A DNA stretch of 64,000 nucleotides from Brachybacterium subflavum (GCF_009299795.1 NZ_VIGP01000005.1:360467-424466); one strand, 5' to 3'. Counted from the stretch's first letter, positions 1 through 9,174 are shown. The notes: generated by a model not told the origin, from the sequence alone. Numbers and translations are program-made.

Positions 1-70
1 GGGACGGCGGTGTGGGCTGCAGAGGGAGGGACGGCATGCCCCCAGTGTGACAAGCCGCCCGGGGGAATGG

Positions 71-124
71 GCAGCTCGAGCGGCCCCGGCAGCTCGAGCG
101 GCCCCGGCAGCTCGGGCGGCTCGG
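71..124. repeat. 18-bp tandem repeat, three copies
   Basis: Three consecutive 18-base units, the first two identical (GCAGCTCGAGCGGCCCCG) and the third diverged, lie beyond the 3' end of the first gene. No gene can be assigned to positions 1-214; an open frame exists on the plus strand but has no family signature and runs antisense into the neighbouring gene. Confidence 0.7.
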
Positions 125-143
125 CGCTGCTCGCCCCGCACGG

Positions 144-179
144 CGACGGGGCGCCCCGCCGCAGCGGAGCGCCCCGTCG
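144..179 (-). terminator. Hairpin terminator of the TM-helix protein gene
   Basis: CGACGGGGCGC (144-154) pairs perfectly with GCGCCCCGTCG (169-179) around a 14-base loop, just past the stop codon of the minus-strand gene at 215. There is no clear U-tract, as is common in high-GC actinobacteria. Confidence 0.6.
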
Positions 180-214
180 ATCCGAGCTCGGTGGGAGCTG
201 TGGTGGAGCCGGGG

Positions 215-1603
215 TCAGGCCTGCGGTCCCTCCGTGGAGGGAGCCGAGGCGGGACCGGTGGACCCGGGACCGGAGGAACCGGTCGAGCCGGAGGTCGCGG
301 ACGCCTTCGGGGACGTCCCCGCCTTCCCCGTGTTCTCCTCGATCTTCTCGAGCTGGCGGGCGGCCGCATCCCGGCCGCCCAGTCCGAAGGCGAGCACGGC
401 GGCGGCCGCGAGGCCGATCACCAGCGAGCCGAAGGCGATCTCGATGATCCGGTCGGCCACGCCCATGGACTGCAGTCCCATGGCCGCGAACAGGATGATG
501 ATCGCCCACTTGATGACCGTGGACGCCGTGCCCGAGACGAGCTTGGAGACCACGGAGGCGATGAAGAAGCCGGCGGCGATGATGACCGCGCCGAACAGGA
601 CGCTGCCGCCGAGGTCCAGGATCTGGCTGAGGATCTCGGTGATCTGCGGGAAGCCCAGCACCTGCGCCGCCATCACGGCGAAGAACAGGACCACGGCGAT
701 CTCGATGATCCGCAGCACGGTGGGCGTCGCCGAGGAGCCCTCCGAGATCACGTCGTTCTTCTGCAGCCAGTCGTCGATCCCGGTGGATTCGAGGATCGGA
801 CGGAACAGCCCGGTGACGAAGCGGGCGATGAGCACGCCGATGCCCACCAGGGCGACCGCGGCGATGATGTTCGGGATCGCCGTGAACACGGTGGTGAGCA
901 TCGCGGCGGCGGGGTCGGAGATCGAGGCGATCCCGAGGATCTGCAGCGAGGCGATCGACACCACGATCATGATCAGCGCGAACACGACCGAGGCGATGAT
1001 CTCGGGGATGTTCGAGCCGGGCTTCGCGCCGCCCTGGCCGGGCTGGCCCTGCTGCGGCTGTGCCTGCTGGGCCTGCTGGGCCTGACCCTGCGCCGAGGCA
1101 GCGCCCTGCGCGGAGGCGGCGCCCTGCGTCCCTCGCTGATCCCCCATCGCTCCGCCGGTGGCCTTCTGGATGCCGGACTGGGCGGTGCCCAGGAGCTTGC
1201 CGAAATCGACGGCGTGCAGGGCGGTGGTGATGAGTGCTCGCACGATCTTGGCGATGACCAGGCCGATCACGAACACGAAGACGGCACCGATGATGTTGGG
1301 CAGGAACCCGAGGCCCTGCTCGAGCATCGAGGTGACGGGCGTGAGGACCTGGTTCAGCTGGAAGATCCCCAGCACGATCACGAGGCCCAGAAGCCAGATC
1401 ACCATCGAGAGGATCGTGCCCACGGCGTTGCCGAGGGACGCTCCGTCCTGACCGATGCGCCGCAGCGCCGGCACCTTCTGCGCGAGCTTCGAGGCCGCGC
1501 TCTTGAGGACGGCGGCGAGGATCGCGGTGATGATGAGGACGACGATGGCGGCCAGGACCTTCAGTCCCAGTCCCGCCCAGTCGACATTGGACAGTGAGTT
1601 CAC
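215..1603 (-). CDS. Conserved TM helix membrane protein (small-conductance mechanosensitive channel-like)
   Basis: A 462-residue integral membrane protein with repeated hydrophobic helices (about residues 10-32, 58-82, 98-122, 205-225, 238-260, 292-318, 328-352 and 365-410). The repeats with G-x-x-I/V-x-x-I/V spacing resemble the conserved TM helix repeats found in MscS-like and YdjM-like proteins; a cytoplasmic MscS beta domain is not evident, so channel activity is only inferred. A Gln/Ala/Gly-rich low-complexity stretch (about 155-205) splits the two membrane halves and the C-terminus is a Ser/Gly/Pro tail. The start is GTG, preceded by GGAGGT at good distance. It appears to be transcribed alone and ends at a strong hairpin. 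Confidence 0.7.
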   Translation of the reverse strand: MNSLSNVDWAGLGLKVLAAIVVLIITAILAAVLKSAASKLAQKVPALRRIGQDGASLGNAVGTILSMVIWLLGLVIVLGIFQLNQVLTPVTSMLEQGLGFLPNIIGAVFVFVIGLVIAKIVRALITTALHAVDFGKLLGTAQSGIQKATGGAMGDQRGTQGAASAQGAASAQGQAQQAQQAQPQQGQPGQGGAKPGSNIPEIIASVVFALIMIVVSIASLQILGIASISDPAAAMLTTVFTAIPNIIAAVALVGIGVLIARFVTGLFRPILESTGIDDWLQKNDVISEGSSATPTVLRIIEIAVVLFFAVMAAQVLGFPQITEILSQILDLGGSVLFGAVIIAAGFFIASVVSKLVSGTASTVIKWAIIILFAAMGLQSMGVADRIIEIAFGSLVIGLAAAAVLAFGLGGRDAAARQLEKIEENTGKAGTSPKASATSGSTGSSGPGSTGPASAPSTEGPQA

Positions 1604-1815
1604 GGGTACCTCCGTGGGTCACGGGAGCCGACTGTCCGACGGGCTGTGCGCCGGGGACGGTGAGGAGGCTCCACTGCCGGGGAATGCAGATGTGTGACCA
1701 CGCTAACATCACGCTCCGGTCACGGCGCCAGCCCCTGTGCCGCGGATCAGGCGGCGTCGCCGCCGAGGGCGACTCCGCCGGACCCCGCGCGGTGCGCCCG
1801 CTCCCGGCAACGGAG

Positions 1816-1845
1816 AAGGCCCCCGGGATCTCTCCCGGGGGCCTT
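1816..1845 (-). terminator. Hairpin terminator downstream of tRNA-Leu
   Basis: AAGGCCCCCGGGA pairs with TCCCGGGGGCCTT around a very short loop, immediately 3' of the minus-strand tRNA gene. The stem is nearly perfect, and since it is symmetric it could also stop transcripts from the other side. Confidence 0.65.
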
Positions 1846-1854
1846 CGCCTCACG

Positions 1855-1938
1855 TGCGCGAGGGGGGACTCGAACCCCCACGCCCTCTCGAGCACACGGA
1901 CCTGAACCGTGCGCGTCTACCAATTCCGCCACTCGCGC
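1855..1938 (-). tRNA. tRNA-Leu (anticodon CAG)
   Basis: Reverse-strand cloverleaf of 84 nt with acceptor arms GCGCGAG / CTCGCGC and discriminator A. The anticodon stem CACGG/CCGTG carries the loop TTCAGGT, giving anticodon CAG (codon CUG, the main Leu codon at high GC). A class II variable arm and the T-arm with GGTTCGAGT are visible. CCA is not encoded. Confidence 0.95.
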
Positions 1939-2073
1939 GTGTCTTCGGCACCAGGAGTCGCAGCTCACCGAGACCGAAGTGTCCTCAGACTACTCGTACG
2001 CAGGCGCTCGCCCAAACCCCGCCGACCGTGGGGTGCGCAACACCACTCCGGCACCGGGACGCCGGCGCGCACG

Positions 2074-3654
2074 TCAGCGGGAGGATCCGGCCTGGCGCTC
2101 GCGCACGAGCTCCGCCTCGGTGAAGGCGTCGTCGATGTGGGCGGGGTCGATGCGCCGACGCACCACCGTCACGTACAGCACCGTCGCGATCGCGACGGCG
2201 ATGATGCCCACGACCGCCGCGAGGGTCATCTCCGCGCGCACCACCACGGTCGCGAACACCGCGAGCAGGCCGACGATCCCGATGGTCGCGGAGACGCGTC
2301 CGCCGGGCATCCGGAAGGTCGCGCCCTCGATGCGACGGGCGCGGAAGCGCAGGTAGGTCACCAGGATCAGCATCCACACCAGCAGCACCGCGAACACCAC
2401 GACGCTCATGAGGTAGCCGAAGGCGGCGACGCCGCTCATCTGCAGCACGGCGGCCGCGAGGATCCCCACGCAGCTCACGGCGATCGCGGGCGCGGGCACC
2501 CGCCTCCGCGTGACGCGCGCGAACACCTGCGGGGCCAGACGGTCCTCCGCGAGGGAGTGCATGATGCGGCTTCCCGCATACAGGTTCGCGTTGGCGGCGC
2601 TGAGGGCCGCGATCAGCACCAGCAGGTTCGTGATGCTCGCGGCGGCGGGCACACCGATCGAGTCGAAGACGGTGACGAACGGGGACGTCTCCACGGCCTC
2701 GCCCGTCGCCGAGGCCTGCCTCCACGGCACCAGCGCCACGACGATCCCGATGCTCACCACGTAGAACAGGGCCAGGCGCACGATCGTGGTGCGAGCCGCA
2801 GTGCGGATCGAGCGTGCGGGCTCCTTGGCCTCTGCCGCGGTGATCGACAGCAGCTCGATGCCGCCGAAGCTGAACATCACCACGCTGAGCGCGATCCAGA
2901 CCGCCGCCCAGCCGTTGGGGGCGAAGCCGCCGTCGGCCGTCAGCCCGGTCAGCCCCGGCGCGGGATGCGCACCCGTGCCCAGGAACACCAGGAACAGGCC
3001 GACCAGCATGAACACCACGACCGCGATCACCTTGATGCTCGAGAGCACGAACTCGACCGCACCGAAGGAGCCGACGGTGGTGAGGTTGATGGCCAGGATG
3101 ACCGCGGCGAACAGCACGATGCCGACGGGCACGGGGATCGCCGGGAACCAGTAGGCGAGGTAGAGCGCGCAGGCCACGAGCTCGGTCGCGGTCACGGCGA
3201 CCGTCACGATCCAGTAGAGCCAGCGGCTGAGGTACCCCCAGTACGGGGTGAGGTAGTGGGCGGCGAGCGTGCCGAAGCCGCCGCGCACCGGGTGGCGGGA
3301 GGCCATCTCGCCCATCGCCAGCGCGATAGTCGCGGCGATCAGCGAGCCCACGGCGAAGGCGATGATGACGGCCGGGCCGGCGTAGCCGATGGCCTCGCCC
3401 GAGCCGAGGAACAGGCCGGTGCCCAGCGCCGATCCCATGGCGATCATGGCGATCTGGCCGTGGCCCAGCGAGCGGGCGAGCTGGGGGGCCGGGGCGCCGC
3501 CGGGGGCGCGGGGGGCGGGGGACGTCTGCTCGGCCGACGGGGCCGGAGGCGTCTGCCCGGCCGACTCAGCGGGGGCCGACGGGGAGGATGCGGCCCCGGA
3601 GTCCGCGCGGTCCGACGCCCGGGAGGACGGCGACGAGGAAGAGTAGGAGTTCAT
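2074..3654 (-). CDS. APC-family amino-acid permease
   Basis: A cytoplasmic-membrane amino-acid/cation symporter of the APC superfamily, AAT-like branch. The start of the membrane domain (LGHGQIAMIAMGSALGTGLF, about residues 62-81) matches the family's first helix with the G-S/A-x-x-G-T-G-L-F substrate/sodium-binding turn, followed by about twelve hydrophobic helices. The length of 526 residues includes a 60-residue Ser/Ala/Pro-rich N-terminus. I placed the start at the ATG before MNSYSSS; an upstream in-frame start at 3768 would add 38 Arg/Pro-rich residues, and no start has an excellent ribosome site. The substrate cannot be read from sequence. It is monocistronic, with a repeated element (3743-3807) just upstream. 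Confidence 0.85.
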   Translation of the reverse strand: MNSYSSSSPSSRASDRADSGAASSPSAPAESAGQTPPAPSAEQTSPAPRAPGGAPAPQLARSLGHGQIAMIAMGSALGTGLFLGSGEAIGYAGPAVIIAFAVGSLIAATIALAMGEMASRHPVRGGFGTLAAHYLTPYWGYLSRWLYWIVTVAVTATELVACALYLAYWFPAIPVPVGIVLFAAVILAINLTTVGSFGAVEFVLSSIKVIAVVVFMLVGLFLVFLGTGAHPAPGLTGLTADGGFAPNGWAAVWIALSVVMFSFGGIELLSITAAEAKEPARSIRTAARTTIVRLALFYVVSIGIVVALVPWRQASATGEAVETSPFVTVFDSIGVPAAASITNLLVLIAALSAANANLYAGSRIMHSLAEDRLAPQVFARVTRRRVPAPAIAVSCVGILAAAVLQMSGVAAFGYLMSVVVFAVLLVWMLILVTYLRFRARRIEGATFRMPGGRVSATIGIVGLLAVFATVVVRAEMTLAAVVGIIAVAIATVLYVTVVRRRIDPAHIDDAFTEAELVRERQAGSSR

Positions 3655-3742
3655 CCGCACGAGAGTAGTGGGTCTTCTTCGCCCATCGGGCCCGCCACGG
3701 ACTCGGGGCCTCAAGGTCACAGCGGCGCGCGGAGCGGGAGTC

Positions 3743-3807
3743 GTCATGGAAGGGCCCTGGTGCGACATCCATGCCGCATGTTGCGCGAGTGTCCCCTATG
3801 GGCCCTT
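3743..3807. repeat. 65-bp interspersed repeat, copy A
   Basis: This intergenic segment aligns without gaps to 42189-42253, with 48 of 65 positions identical. The most conserved blocks are TTGCGCGAG-GTC near the middle and GGCCCTT at the right end. Copy A is flanked by AAGGGCCC and GGGCCCTT in inverted orientation. It sits upstream of the permease gene. Function unknown. Confidence 0.6.
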
Positions 3808-3904
3808 CGGTGACACAGCCGGCCCGATCTGCCCGCCCAACGGCACCCCCGCACCGCCCAACCACGGCATGCCCGTGCCCATGCCCACCACCCACCACAA
3901 CACG

Positions 3905-3944
3905 GAAGCGCCCCGCCCCCGAATGCTCGGGGACGGGGCGCTTC
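3905..3944 (-). terminator. Terminator of the rpsF-ssb-rpsR-rplI operon
   Basis: GAAGCGCCCCG (3905-3915) and CGGGGCGCTTC (3934-3944) form a perfect 11-bp stem, with a second CCCCGA/TCGGGG helix inside the loop. It lies 32 bases past the rplI stop codon. Confidence 0.75.
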
Positions 3945-3976
3945 GCTCGCCGGGGCTCAGCCCGCGGCGGAGGGGA

Positions 3977-4444
3977 TCACTTCGCGGCGCCCTTGGCGGC
4001 GACGGCCTGGACGACCAGGTTCGCGAAGACGTCCTCGTGCAGACGCACGGTCGCCTTGTACTCGCCGAGCGACTTGATGGGAGTCGTGAACTCGACGGAG
4101 CGGCGGTCGATGTCGCGGTCGAACGCGGTCTTCACGGCGTCGGCGACCTCCTTGGAGGTCACGGCGCCGAAGAGACGGCCGTTGGTGCCGGCGCGCTCGG
4201 AGACGACGACGGGCTTCGACTCGAGCACGGCCTTGAGCGACTGCGCCTCCTCCAGGCTCGCCACGGCGCGCTTGCTGCGCGCGGAGCGGATCTGGTCGAG
4301 CTGGCGCTGGCCGCCGTCGGTCCACGGGGTGGCGAGCTTGCGCGGCAGCAGGAAGTTGCGCGCGTAGCCGTCCTTGACGTCGACGACGTCGCCCGCGGTG
4401 CCGAGGCCGGTGACCTCGTTGGTGAGGATGAGCTTGGTGGTCAT
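3977..4444 (-). CDS. rplI: 50S ribosomal protein L9
   Basis: L9 bridges the large subunit near the L1 stalk and helps maintain reading-frame fidelity. The 155-residue product shows the N-terminal rRNA-binding domain (MTTKLILTNEVTGLG, then VVDVKDGYARNFLLPRKLA), a long central helix and a C-terminal domain. Length is normal for the family. The ATG has GAGGAAGG upstream. It is the last gene of the rpsF-ssb-rpsR-rplI operon, 17 bases after rpsR, and is followed by a strong hairpin. Confidence 0.97.
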   Translation of the reverse strand: MTTKLILTNEVTGLGTAGDVVDVKDGYARNFLLPRKLATPWTDGGQRQLDQIRSARSKRAVASLEEAQSLKAVLESKPVVVSERAGTNGRLFGAVTSKEVADAVKTAFDRDIDRRSVEFTTPIKSLGEYKATVRLHEDVFANLVVQAVAAKGAAK

Positions 4445-4461
4445 GTGTGTGCCTTCCTCGC

Positions 4462-4698
4462 TCAGCGACCGGAGGTCGAGTAGGGCAGCAGGGCGATCTC
4501 GCGGGCGTTCTTCACGGCCTTCGCGATCTTGCGCTGCTCCTGCACGGACACGCCGGTGACCCGACGCGCGCGGATCTTGCCGCGGTCGGAGATGAACTTG
4601 CGCAGCAGGGCTGCGTCCTTGTAGTCGATCGACTCGACGCCCGCGGCCTTCAGCGGGTTCTGCTTCTTCTTCGGCTTGCGAAGAACAGGCTTGGCCAT
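4462..4698 (-). CDS. rpsR: 30S ribosomal protein S18
   Basis: S18 binds with S6 on the platform of the small subunit. The 78-residue product has the usual form [20 protein letters not shown], then [25 protein letters not shown]. No cysteine is present, so this is a zinc-free type. A clear AAGGAG precedes the ATG. It is the third gene of the S6 operon, downstream of ssb after a 167-base gap in which I see no gene. Confidence 0.97.
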   Translation of the reverse strand: MAKPVLRKPKKKQNPLKAAGVESIDYKDAALLRKFISDRGKIRARRVTGVSVQEQRKIAKAVKNAREIALLPYSTSGR

Positions 4699-4865
4699 CG
4701 TGGTGCTCCTTGTTCCTTGGTGCGGAGCCCGGGTCTCCCCGGGATGGGTGAATGGTGTGTGAGCAGGGGATTCGCCCTGCCGTGGTCGGGGACGCGCTCC
4801 GTCCGTCCGGCCCCTCGGTCCGGTTCGCCTCTCACCCGCAGGTGATCAGCGCGGATCCCTCGGGA

Positions 4866-5444
4866 TCAGAACGGCGGGTCGTCGTACCCGCCCTGGTTGC
4901 CGCCGGCCCACGGATCCTGGTCGGCGCCGCCGCCCTGGTTCCCGCCGTAGCCGCCCTGGCCGCCTCCGGAGAAGCCGCCGCCCTGGCCGCCCTGGGGGCC
5001 GCCGAAGCCGCCGCCCTGGTTGCCCTGGCCGCCCTGGCCGCCGCGCTGACCGCCGCCGTTGAAGCCTCCGCCGCCGCCGCGCTGGACCTTGTTGGCCTTC
5101 GCGGTGGCGTAGCGCAGGGACGGGCCGATCTCGTCGACGTCCAGCTCGATCGAGGTGCGGTTGTTGCCCTCACGGTCGGTGAAGGAGCGCTGCTTGAGGC
5201 GGCCCTGCGCGACCACGCGGGTGCCCTTCTCGAGGGACTCCGCCGCGTTCTCGGCGGCGTCGCGCCACAGCGAGCAGCGCAGGAACAGGGCCTCGCCGTC
5301 CTCCCACTGGTTCGACTGGCGGTTGAACGTGCGGGGGGTGGAGGCGATGGTGAAGGAGGCCACGGCGACGCCGGACTGCGTGAAGCGCAGCTCGGGATCG
5401 GCCGTCAGGTTCCCGACCACCGTGATGATCGTGTCATTGGCCAT
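4866..5444 (-). CDS. ssb: Single-stranded DNA-binding protein
   Basis: SSB coats single-stranded DNA in replication, repair and recombination. The OB-fold occupies about residues 1-115 ([37 protein letters not shown] core, [20 protein letters not shown]). A Gly/Gln-rich disordered tail follows and ends in the acidic tip DDPPF that docks partner proteins. It has 192 residues, a normal length for actinobacteria. The start was chosen at the ATG with AGGAG upstream; longer frames are not plausible. Second gene of the operon. Confidence 0.97.
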   Translation of the reverse strand: MANDTIITVVGNLTADPELRFTQSGVAVASFTIASTPRTFNRQSNQWEDGEALFLRCSLWRDAAENAAESLEKGTRVVAQGRLKQRSFTDREGNNRTSIELDVDEIGPSLRYATAKANKVQRGGGGGFNGGGQRGGQGGQGNQGGGFGGPQGGQGGGFSGGGQGGYGGNQGGGADQDPWAGGNQGGYDDPPF

Positions 5445-5586
5445 GCTCTGCTCCTGATCTCCGGGTGCTCTCGTGCGGGGGTGGGTGCGGCGAGCCGACG
5501 TCGGCTCCGTCATGCGGCTGCGGGCCCGGGGCCCCTCTGCGGGGTCCGAGGATTCCGCGGCCGACGGGCCGGTCAGCTCTCGCGGA

Positions 5587-5877
5587 TCACTTCGCGTCGA
5601 GACGCATGAGCTTCGTGCGCAGGACGGACTCGTTGAGTCCGAGCTGGCGGTCGAGCTCCTTGGCGGTCTCCGACTTCGCGGTGAAGGACAGGACGACGTA
5701 CAGGCCCTCGGACTTCTTCTGAATTTCGTAGGCGAACTTCCGCTTGCCCCAGACGTCCACCTCGTCGATGGTTCCGCCTTCGGCAGGGATGACCTGCACG
5801 AGCTTCTCAAAAGTGGTGCCGACGGTCCGCTCGTCGATCGAAGGGTCGAGGATGACGACCATCTCGTACTTGCGCAT
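5587..5877 (-). CDS. rpsF: 30S ribosomal protein S6
   Basis: S6 pairs with S18 on the 30S platform. The 96-residue product begins [19 protein letters not shown] and contains [20 protein letters not shown], both family hallmarks. Upstream in-frame codons exist, but MRKYE is the family start. An AGGAGGTGGG purine block lies upstream, partly buried in a leader hairpin (5891-5933). First gene of the operon. Confidence 0.97.
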   Translation of the reverse strand: MRKYEMVVILDPSIDERTVGTTFEKLVQVIPAEGGTIDEVDVWGKRKFAYEIQKKSEGLYVVLSFTAKSETAKELDRQLGLNESVLRTKLMRLDAK

Positions 5878-5890
5878 GTTCGAGTACCCA

Positions 5891-5933
5891 CCTCCTGTGG
5901 TCTCAGCGGCCACGGGACTTCCGTGGCAGGAGG
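5891..5933 (-). promoter_or_regulatory. Structured rpsF leader, candidate S6:S18 autoregulatory RNA
   Basis: On the minus strand CCTCCTG and CAGGAGG form a 7-bp basal stem that encloses a CCACGG/CCGTGG hairpin with an AAGT-type loop and a side segment containing CCG. The basal stem hides the AGGAGG ribosome-binding block of rpsF. S6:S18 complexes are known to bind leader RNAs upstream of rpsF in many bacteria through a CCG-containing bulge; assigning this element to that class is an inference from position and shape. Confidence 0.45.
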
Positions 5934-6078
5934 GTTCCATGCCGTCCGGACCGCTCGGATCGCGGCACAGACCAGCCAAGACTACCCGGGCGTGCGCGGG
6001 CCCGCCAGGCCGGCGCACGGCGTGCGCGGGGGATCACAGGGACGGGCCGACGGGCTCCGGGCCCTCACGCCCCTCGGC

Positions 6079-8898
6079 TCACTCGCCGTCGTCCTCGGTG
6101 GCCTTCTTCGTGTCCTTCGAGCCGGAGCCCGTCTTCTTGTCGCCCGAGCTCTTGCCCGAGTCGCCCGTGCTCTTGTCGCCCGAACTCTTGTCGTCCCCGG
6201 AGTCCCCGCTCTTGTCGCCGGAGTCCTTCGAGTCGCCCGTGTCCTTGTCGGAGTCCCCGCCCTTGTCCTCGTCGGAGTCCTTCGAGTCGTCCTTGCCCTT
6301 GTCCGAGTCATCCTTGTCGGACTCCTTGTCCGTGGGCTTCTCGGTCTTCGAGGACTCCTCCTCGGTGGGCTTCTCGGACTTCGAGGACTCCTCCTCGGTC
6401 GGCTTCTCGGTCTTCGAGGACTCCTCGTCGCTGGGCTCCTCGGACGGCTCCTTGCTGGGCTCCTCCGTGGTGGGTGCCTGCGTGGTGGTCGGGGCCTTCG
6501 TCTGCGGGGCCTGCGTGGTGGGCGCCTTGGTGGCGTTGCCCGCGGAGGACTTCTGGTTGTCCAGGACGACCTCGCCGTCGAACTGCTCGATGGGCTCGCC
6601 CTCGAGGGTCTGGGACATGATGCGGCCCCAGATCGTCGCGGGCCATGAGCCGCCGGTCATGCTGGAGACGCCGCCGAACGGCGTGAGCTGCTCCTCGCTC
6701 TTGCCGTCCTCGGAAGGCTGGAACATGCCCACCGCGGTCACCATCTGCGGGGTGAAGCCGACGAACCAGGCCGACTTGAACTTCTCGGAGGTGCCGGTCT
6801 TGCCGGCGACGGGACGACCGCCCATCACGCCGGCCACGCTGCGGGCCGAGCCGGTGGACGGCGGGCCCTGCAGGGCCACGGTCGCGTTGATCGCGACCTT
6901 CTCGTCGAGCACGCGCTTCGAGCTGTCCTTGTGCTCGTACTCGTCGGAGCCGTCGGGGTTGGACACCGAGTCCACGATGTAGGACTCGTGATGGACGCCC
7001 TTGGCGGCGATCGTCGCGTACGCCTCGGCCATCTCGCGGACCGTCGGCGAGGCGCTGCCCAGCACGTTGGAGGCGTCGTCGTTCAGACCCGGGGTCTTCT
7101 CGGGGATGCCGAGCTGCACGGCGGCCTTGCGGGTCTTCTCGGGCCCCATGGCGACGTTCAGCCCGGCGTAGGCGGTGTTCACCGAGTTCGTGGTCGCCTG
7201 CTTGAGGGTGATCGGGCCGTAGGAGGTGTGGCCGAAGTTGTTCACCGTCCAGCCGCCGAAGGTGCGCGGCGAGTTGCCGTCCCAGGTCGAGTTCAGGCCG
7301 TAGCCGTTCTCCAGGCCCGCGATCAGGGCGAAGCTCTTGAAGATCGAGCCGGCCTGCATGCGCGACTGGGTGGCGTCGTTGATCGACTGCTTCACGAAAT
7401 CGGGGCCGCCGTACATCGCGGTGATCGCACCGGAATCGGGGTCGATCGACATCGTGCCCACGCGGTTGGCGTCGGGCCGGCCCTCGTCCTTCAGACCGTC
7501 GATGGTGTCGACGGTGATGTCCTGGTCCTTCTTGGAGACCGTGGAGACGATCTTGTACCCGCCGGTGTTGATCTCCTCCTCGGTGAAGCCCTCGCGCTCG
7601 AGCTCGCTGCGCACCATCATCAGCAGGTAGCCGTTGGTGCCCTCGAGGTAGTTCTGCTGCTTGTTCTCCGAGGTCTCGGGGAACTCGAGCTTGTCGGCCT
7701 GCTCCTCGGTGAGCGTGCCGGTCTGGTTCACCTCGCGCGTGATCACGCGGTCCCACTTCTTGGCCGACGCCTCCTTGTCGTTCGCGGGATCGTAGGCCGA
7801 CGGGGCAGGGATCACGGCGACCAGCAGGGCGGCCTCGGACTCGTCGAGGTCCTTCGCATCCTTGCCGAAGTAGGCCTGGGAGGCGGCCTGGATGCCGTAG
7901 GCGCCGCGCCCGAAGTAGATCGTGTTGAGGTAGCGGGAGAGGATCTCGTCCTTGCTGAGCTCCTGATCGGCCTTGAGCGCCATGATCATCTCCTTCACCT
8001 TGCCGGTGTAGGAGGTGGTGGTGCCCGTGTAGTACCGCTCCACGTACTGCTGGGTGATGGTCGATCCGCCCTGCCGGGAGCCGCCCTTCAGGTTGTTCCA
8101 GAGCGCGCGCACGATGCCCTTCGGGGACACGCCGCGATTCTCGTAGAAGGTGGAGTCCTCGCTCGCGACGACCGCGTCCTTCACGGTCTGCGGTATCTCG
8201 TCGTTGCTCAGGATCGTGCGGTTGACCTCGGAGAACTGCCCCATCTCGGTCTCGCCGTCGGAGAAGTAGACGCGGGTGGTCTGCGCGACGGCGACGTCGT
8301 CGGCCTGGGGGACGTCGGTCGAGTTGTAGAGCCACACGGCCCCGCCCAGGCCCAGCAGCACGATCAGCGCGATGGCGCCGCCGAACATGCGCAGCGAGGG
8401 GAACCAGCGCAGCGGACCCTTCGTGCCGGCGCGCGGGTAGTTCAGCGCGGCGGCCAGACCGGTGCGCTTGGCCGGACCACGACCCCCGCGTCCTCCGCGA
8501 CCCCCGCGGCCCGAGCCGGCCGCCGCCGAGGTGCCGCGCTTCGCGGTCCCGCTCTTCGCGGCGCCGTTCTTCGCGGTCCCGCTCTTCGCTGCGCCGCTCG
8601 CGCCCGCGGCGCCAGCCCCGGCGGCGCCGGCGCGGCGCGCGGTGCGGCTGGTGCCCTTGGGCGAGCCCTCGTTCGCGGATCGGCCGGCGGCCGAGCCCGC
8701 ACCGGCGCTCCTGCCCGATGCCTTCCCCGCGCCCTTGCTCGCGCCCGCACCCTTCGTGCGGCTGCGGCCCTGGGCGCCCGGGAACTGCTTGCGCGCCGAG
8801 GAGGCGCCGTCGCCGGCGCCGCGGGACCGGCCGGTGCCGGAACCGCCGTCGCGTCCGGATCCGGACGACGGACGCGAGGGTCCACGAGAATCGCTCAC
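6079..8898 (-). CDS. Bifunctional class A penicillin-binding protein (transglycosylase/transpeptidase)
   Basis: It polymerises lipid II and cross-links peptidoglycan at the outer face of the membrane. Order of parts in 939 residues: a basic Gly/Ser/Ala/Lys cytoplasmic tail (1-165), one membrane helix (about 172-195), the GT51 domain with catalytic Glu247 in SEDSTFYENRGVSP and the GGSTITQQ motif near 277, then the transpeptidase with S518-x-x-K521 (SIFK), S572-V-N and K700-T-G. The end is an acidic Ser/Lys/Asp/Glu/Thr/Pro tail of about 140 residues, including three 11-residue repeats. It starts at GTG with AGGAG upstream. Transcribed alone; the 276 bases upstream hold no gene. Confidence 0.95.
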   Translation of the reverse strand: MSDSRGPSRPSSGSGRDGGSGTGRSRGAGDGASSARKQFPGAQGRSRTKGAGASKGAGKASGRSAGAGSAAGRSANEGSPKGTSRTARRAGAAGAGAAGASGAAKSGTAKNGAAKSGTAKRGTSAAAGSGRGGRGGRGGRGPAKRTGLAAALNYPRAGTKGPLRWFPSLRMFGGAIALIVLLGLGGAVWLYNSTDVPQADDVAVAQTTRVYFSDGETEMGQFSEVNRTILSNDEIPQTVKDAVVASEDSTFYENRGVSPKGIVRALWNNLKGGSRQGGSTITQQYVERYYTGTTTSYTGKVKEMIMALKADQELSKDEILSRYLNTIYFGRGAYGIQAASQAYFGKDAKDLDESEAALLVAVIPAPSAYDPANDKEASAKKWDRVITREVNQTGTLTEEQADKLEFPETSENKQQNYLEGTNGYLLMMVRSELEREGFTEEEINTGGYKIVSTVSKKDQDITVDTIDGLKDEGRPDANRVGTMSIDPDSGAITAMYGGPDFVKQSINDATQSRMQAGSIFKSFALIAGLENGYGLNSTWDGNSPRTFGGWTVNNFGHTSYGPITLKQATTNSVNTAYAGLNVAMGPEKTRKAAVQLGIPEKTPGLNDDASNVLGSASPTVREMAEAYATIAAKGVHHESYIVDSVSNPDGSDEYEHKDSSKRVLDEKVAINATVALQGPPSTGSARSVAGVMGGRPVAGKTGTSEKFKSAWFVGFTPQMVTAVGMFQPSEDGKSEEQLTPFGGVSSMTGGSWPATIWGRIMSQTLEGEPIEQFDGEVVLDNQKSSAGNATKAPTTQAPQTKAPTTTQAPTTEEPSKEPSEEPSDEESSKTEKPTEEESSKSEKPTEEESSKTEKPTDKESDKDDSDKGKDDSKDSDEDKGGDSDKDTGDSKDSGDKSGDSGDDKSSGDKSTGDSGKSSGDKKTGSGSKDTKKATEDDGE
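6334..6432. repeat. 33-bp coding tandem repeat in the PBP tail
   Basis: Three consecutive 33-base units inside the penicillin-binding protein gene encode an 11-residue Ser/Lys/Thr/Glu/Pro repeat (core EKPTEEESSK). Units differ by a few bases, so this region may vary in copy number between strains. Confidence 0.75.
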
Positions 8899-9174
8899 AG
8901 CTGCTCCTGACGGCTCGACTCCAGGGCATCCCGGCGCGCCTGGGGCAGGCGTCCGGGGGCGAGGCGCCGAAGGGCACGGCGTCGCAGTCCTCCAGTATCC
9001 GCACGAGCGCGCACGGATGGGAACGCCCCGGCGGTGACCATCACACGGCCTTCACCCCGCCCGTCCAGGTGAGGAGAGGTGCGGGTGGTCCATGCCACAG
9101 CCGCTCGGAGCGACGTCCCGGGGCGGCGCCGCGCCACCGTCGGAGCGGCCACTCTCAGGGCTTCATCTGAGCGT

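Noticed and set aside
10..447. Open frame at the window start with CPQCDKPPGG and Ser/Gly repeats
   Set aside because: It includes the terminator of the neighbouring gene and runs antisense into it. The repeats come from the 18-bp tandem repeat; no start signal is seen.
47..1597. Long plus-strand open frame rich in Arg/His/Asp/Glu
   Set aside because: It is antisense to the TM-helix protein. Its composition is the typical reverse-frame shadow of a GC-rich gene and it has no family motif.
6931..8910. 659-codon plus-strand frame
   Set aside because: Antisense shadow of the penicillin-binding protein gene, which has all catalytic motifs.
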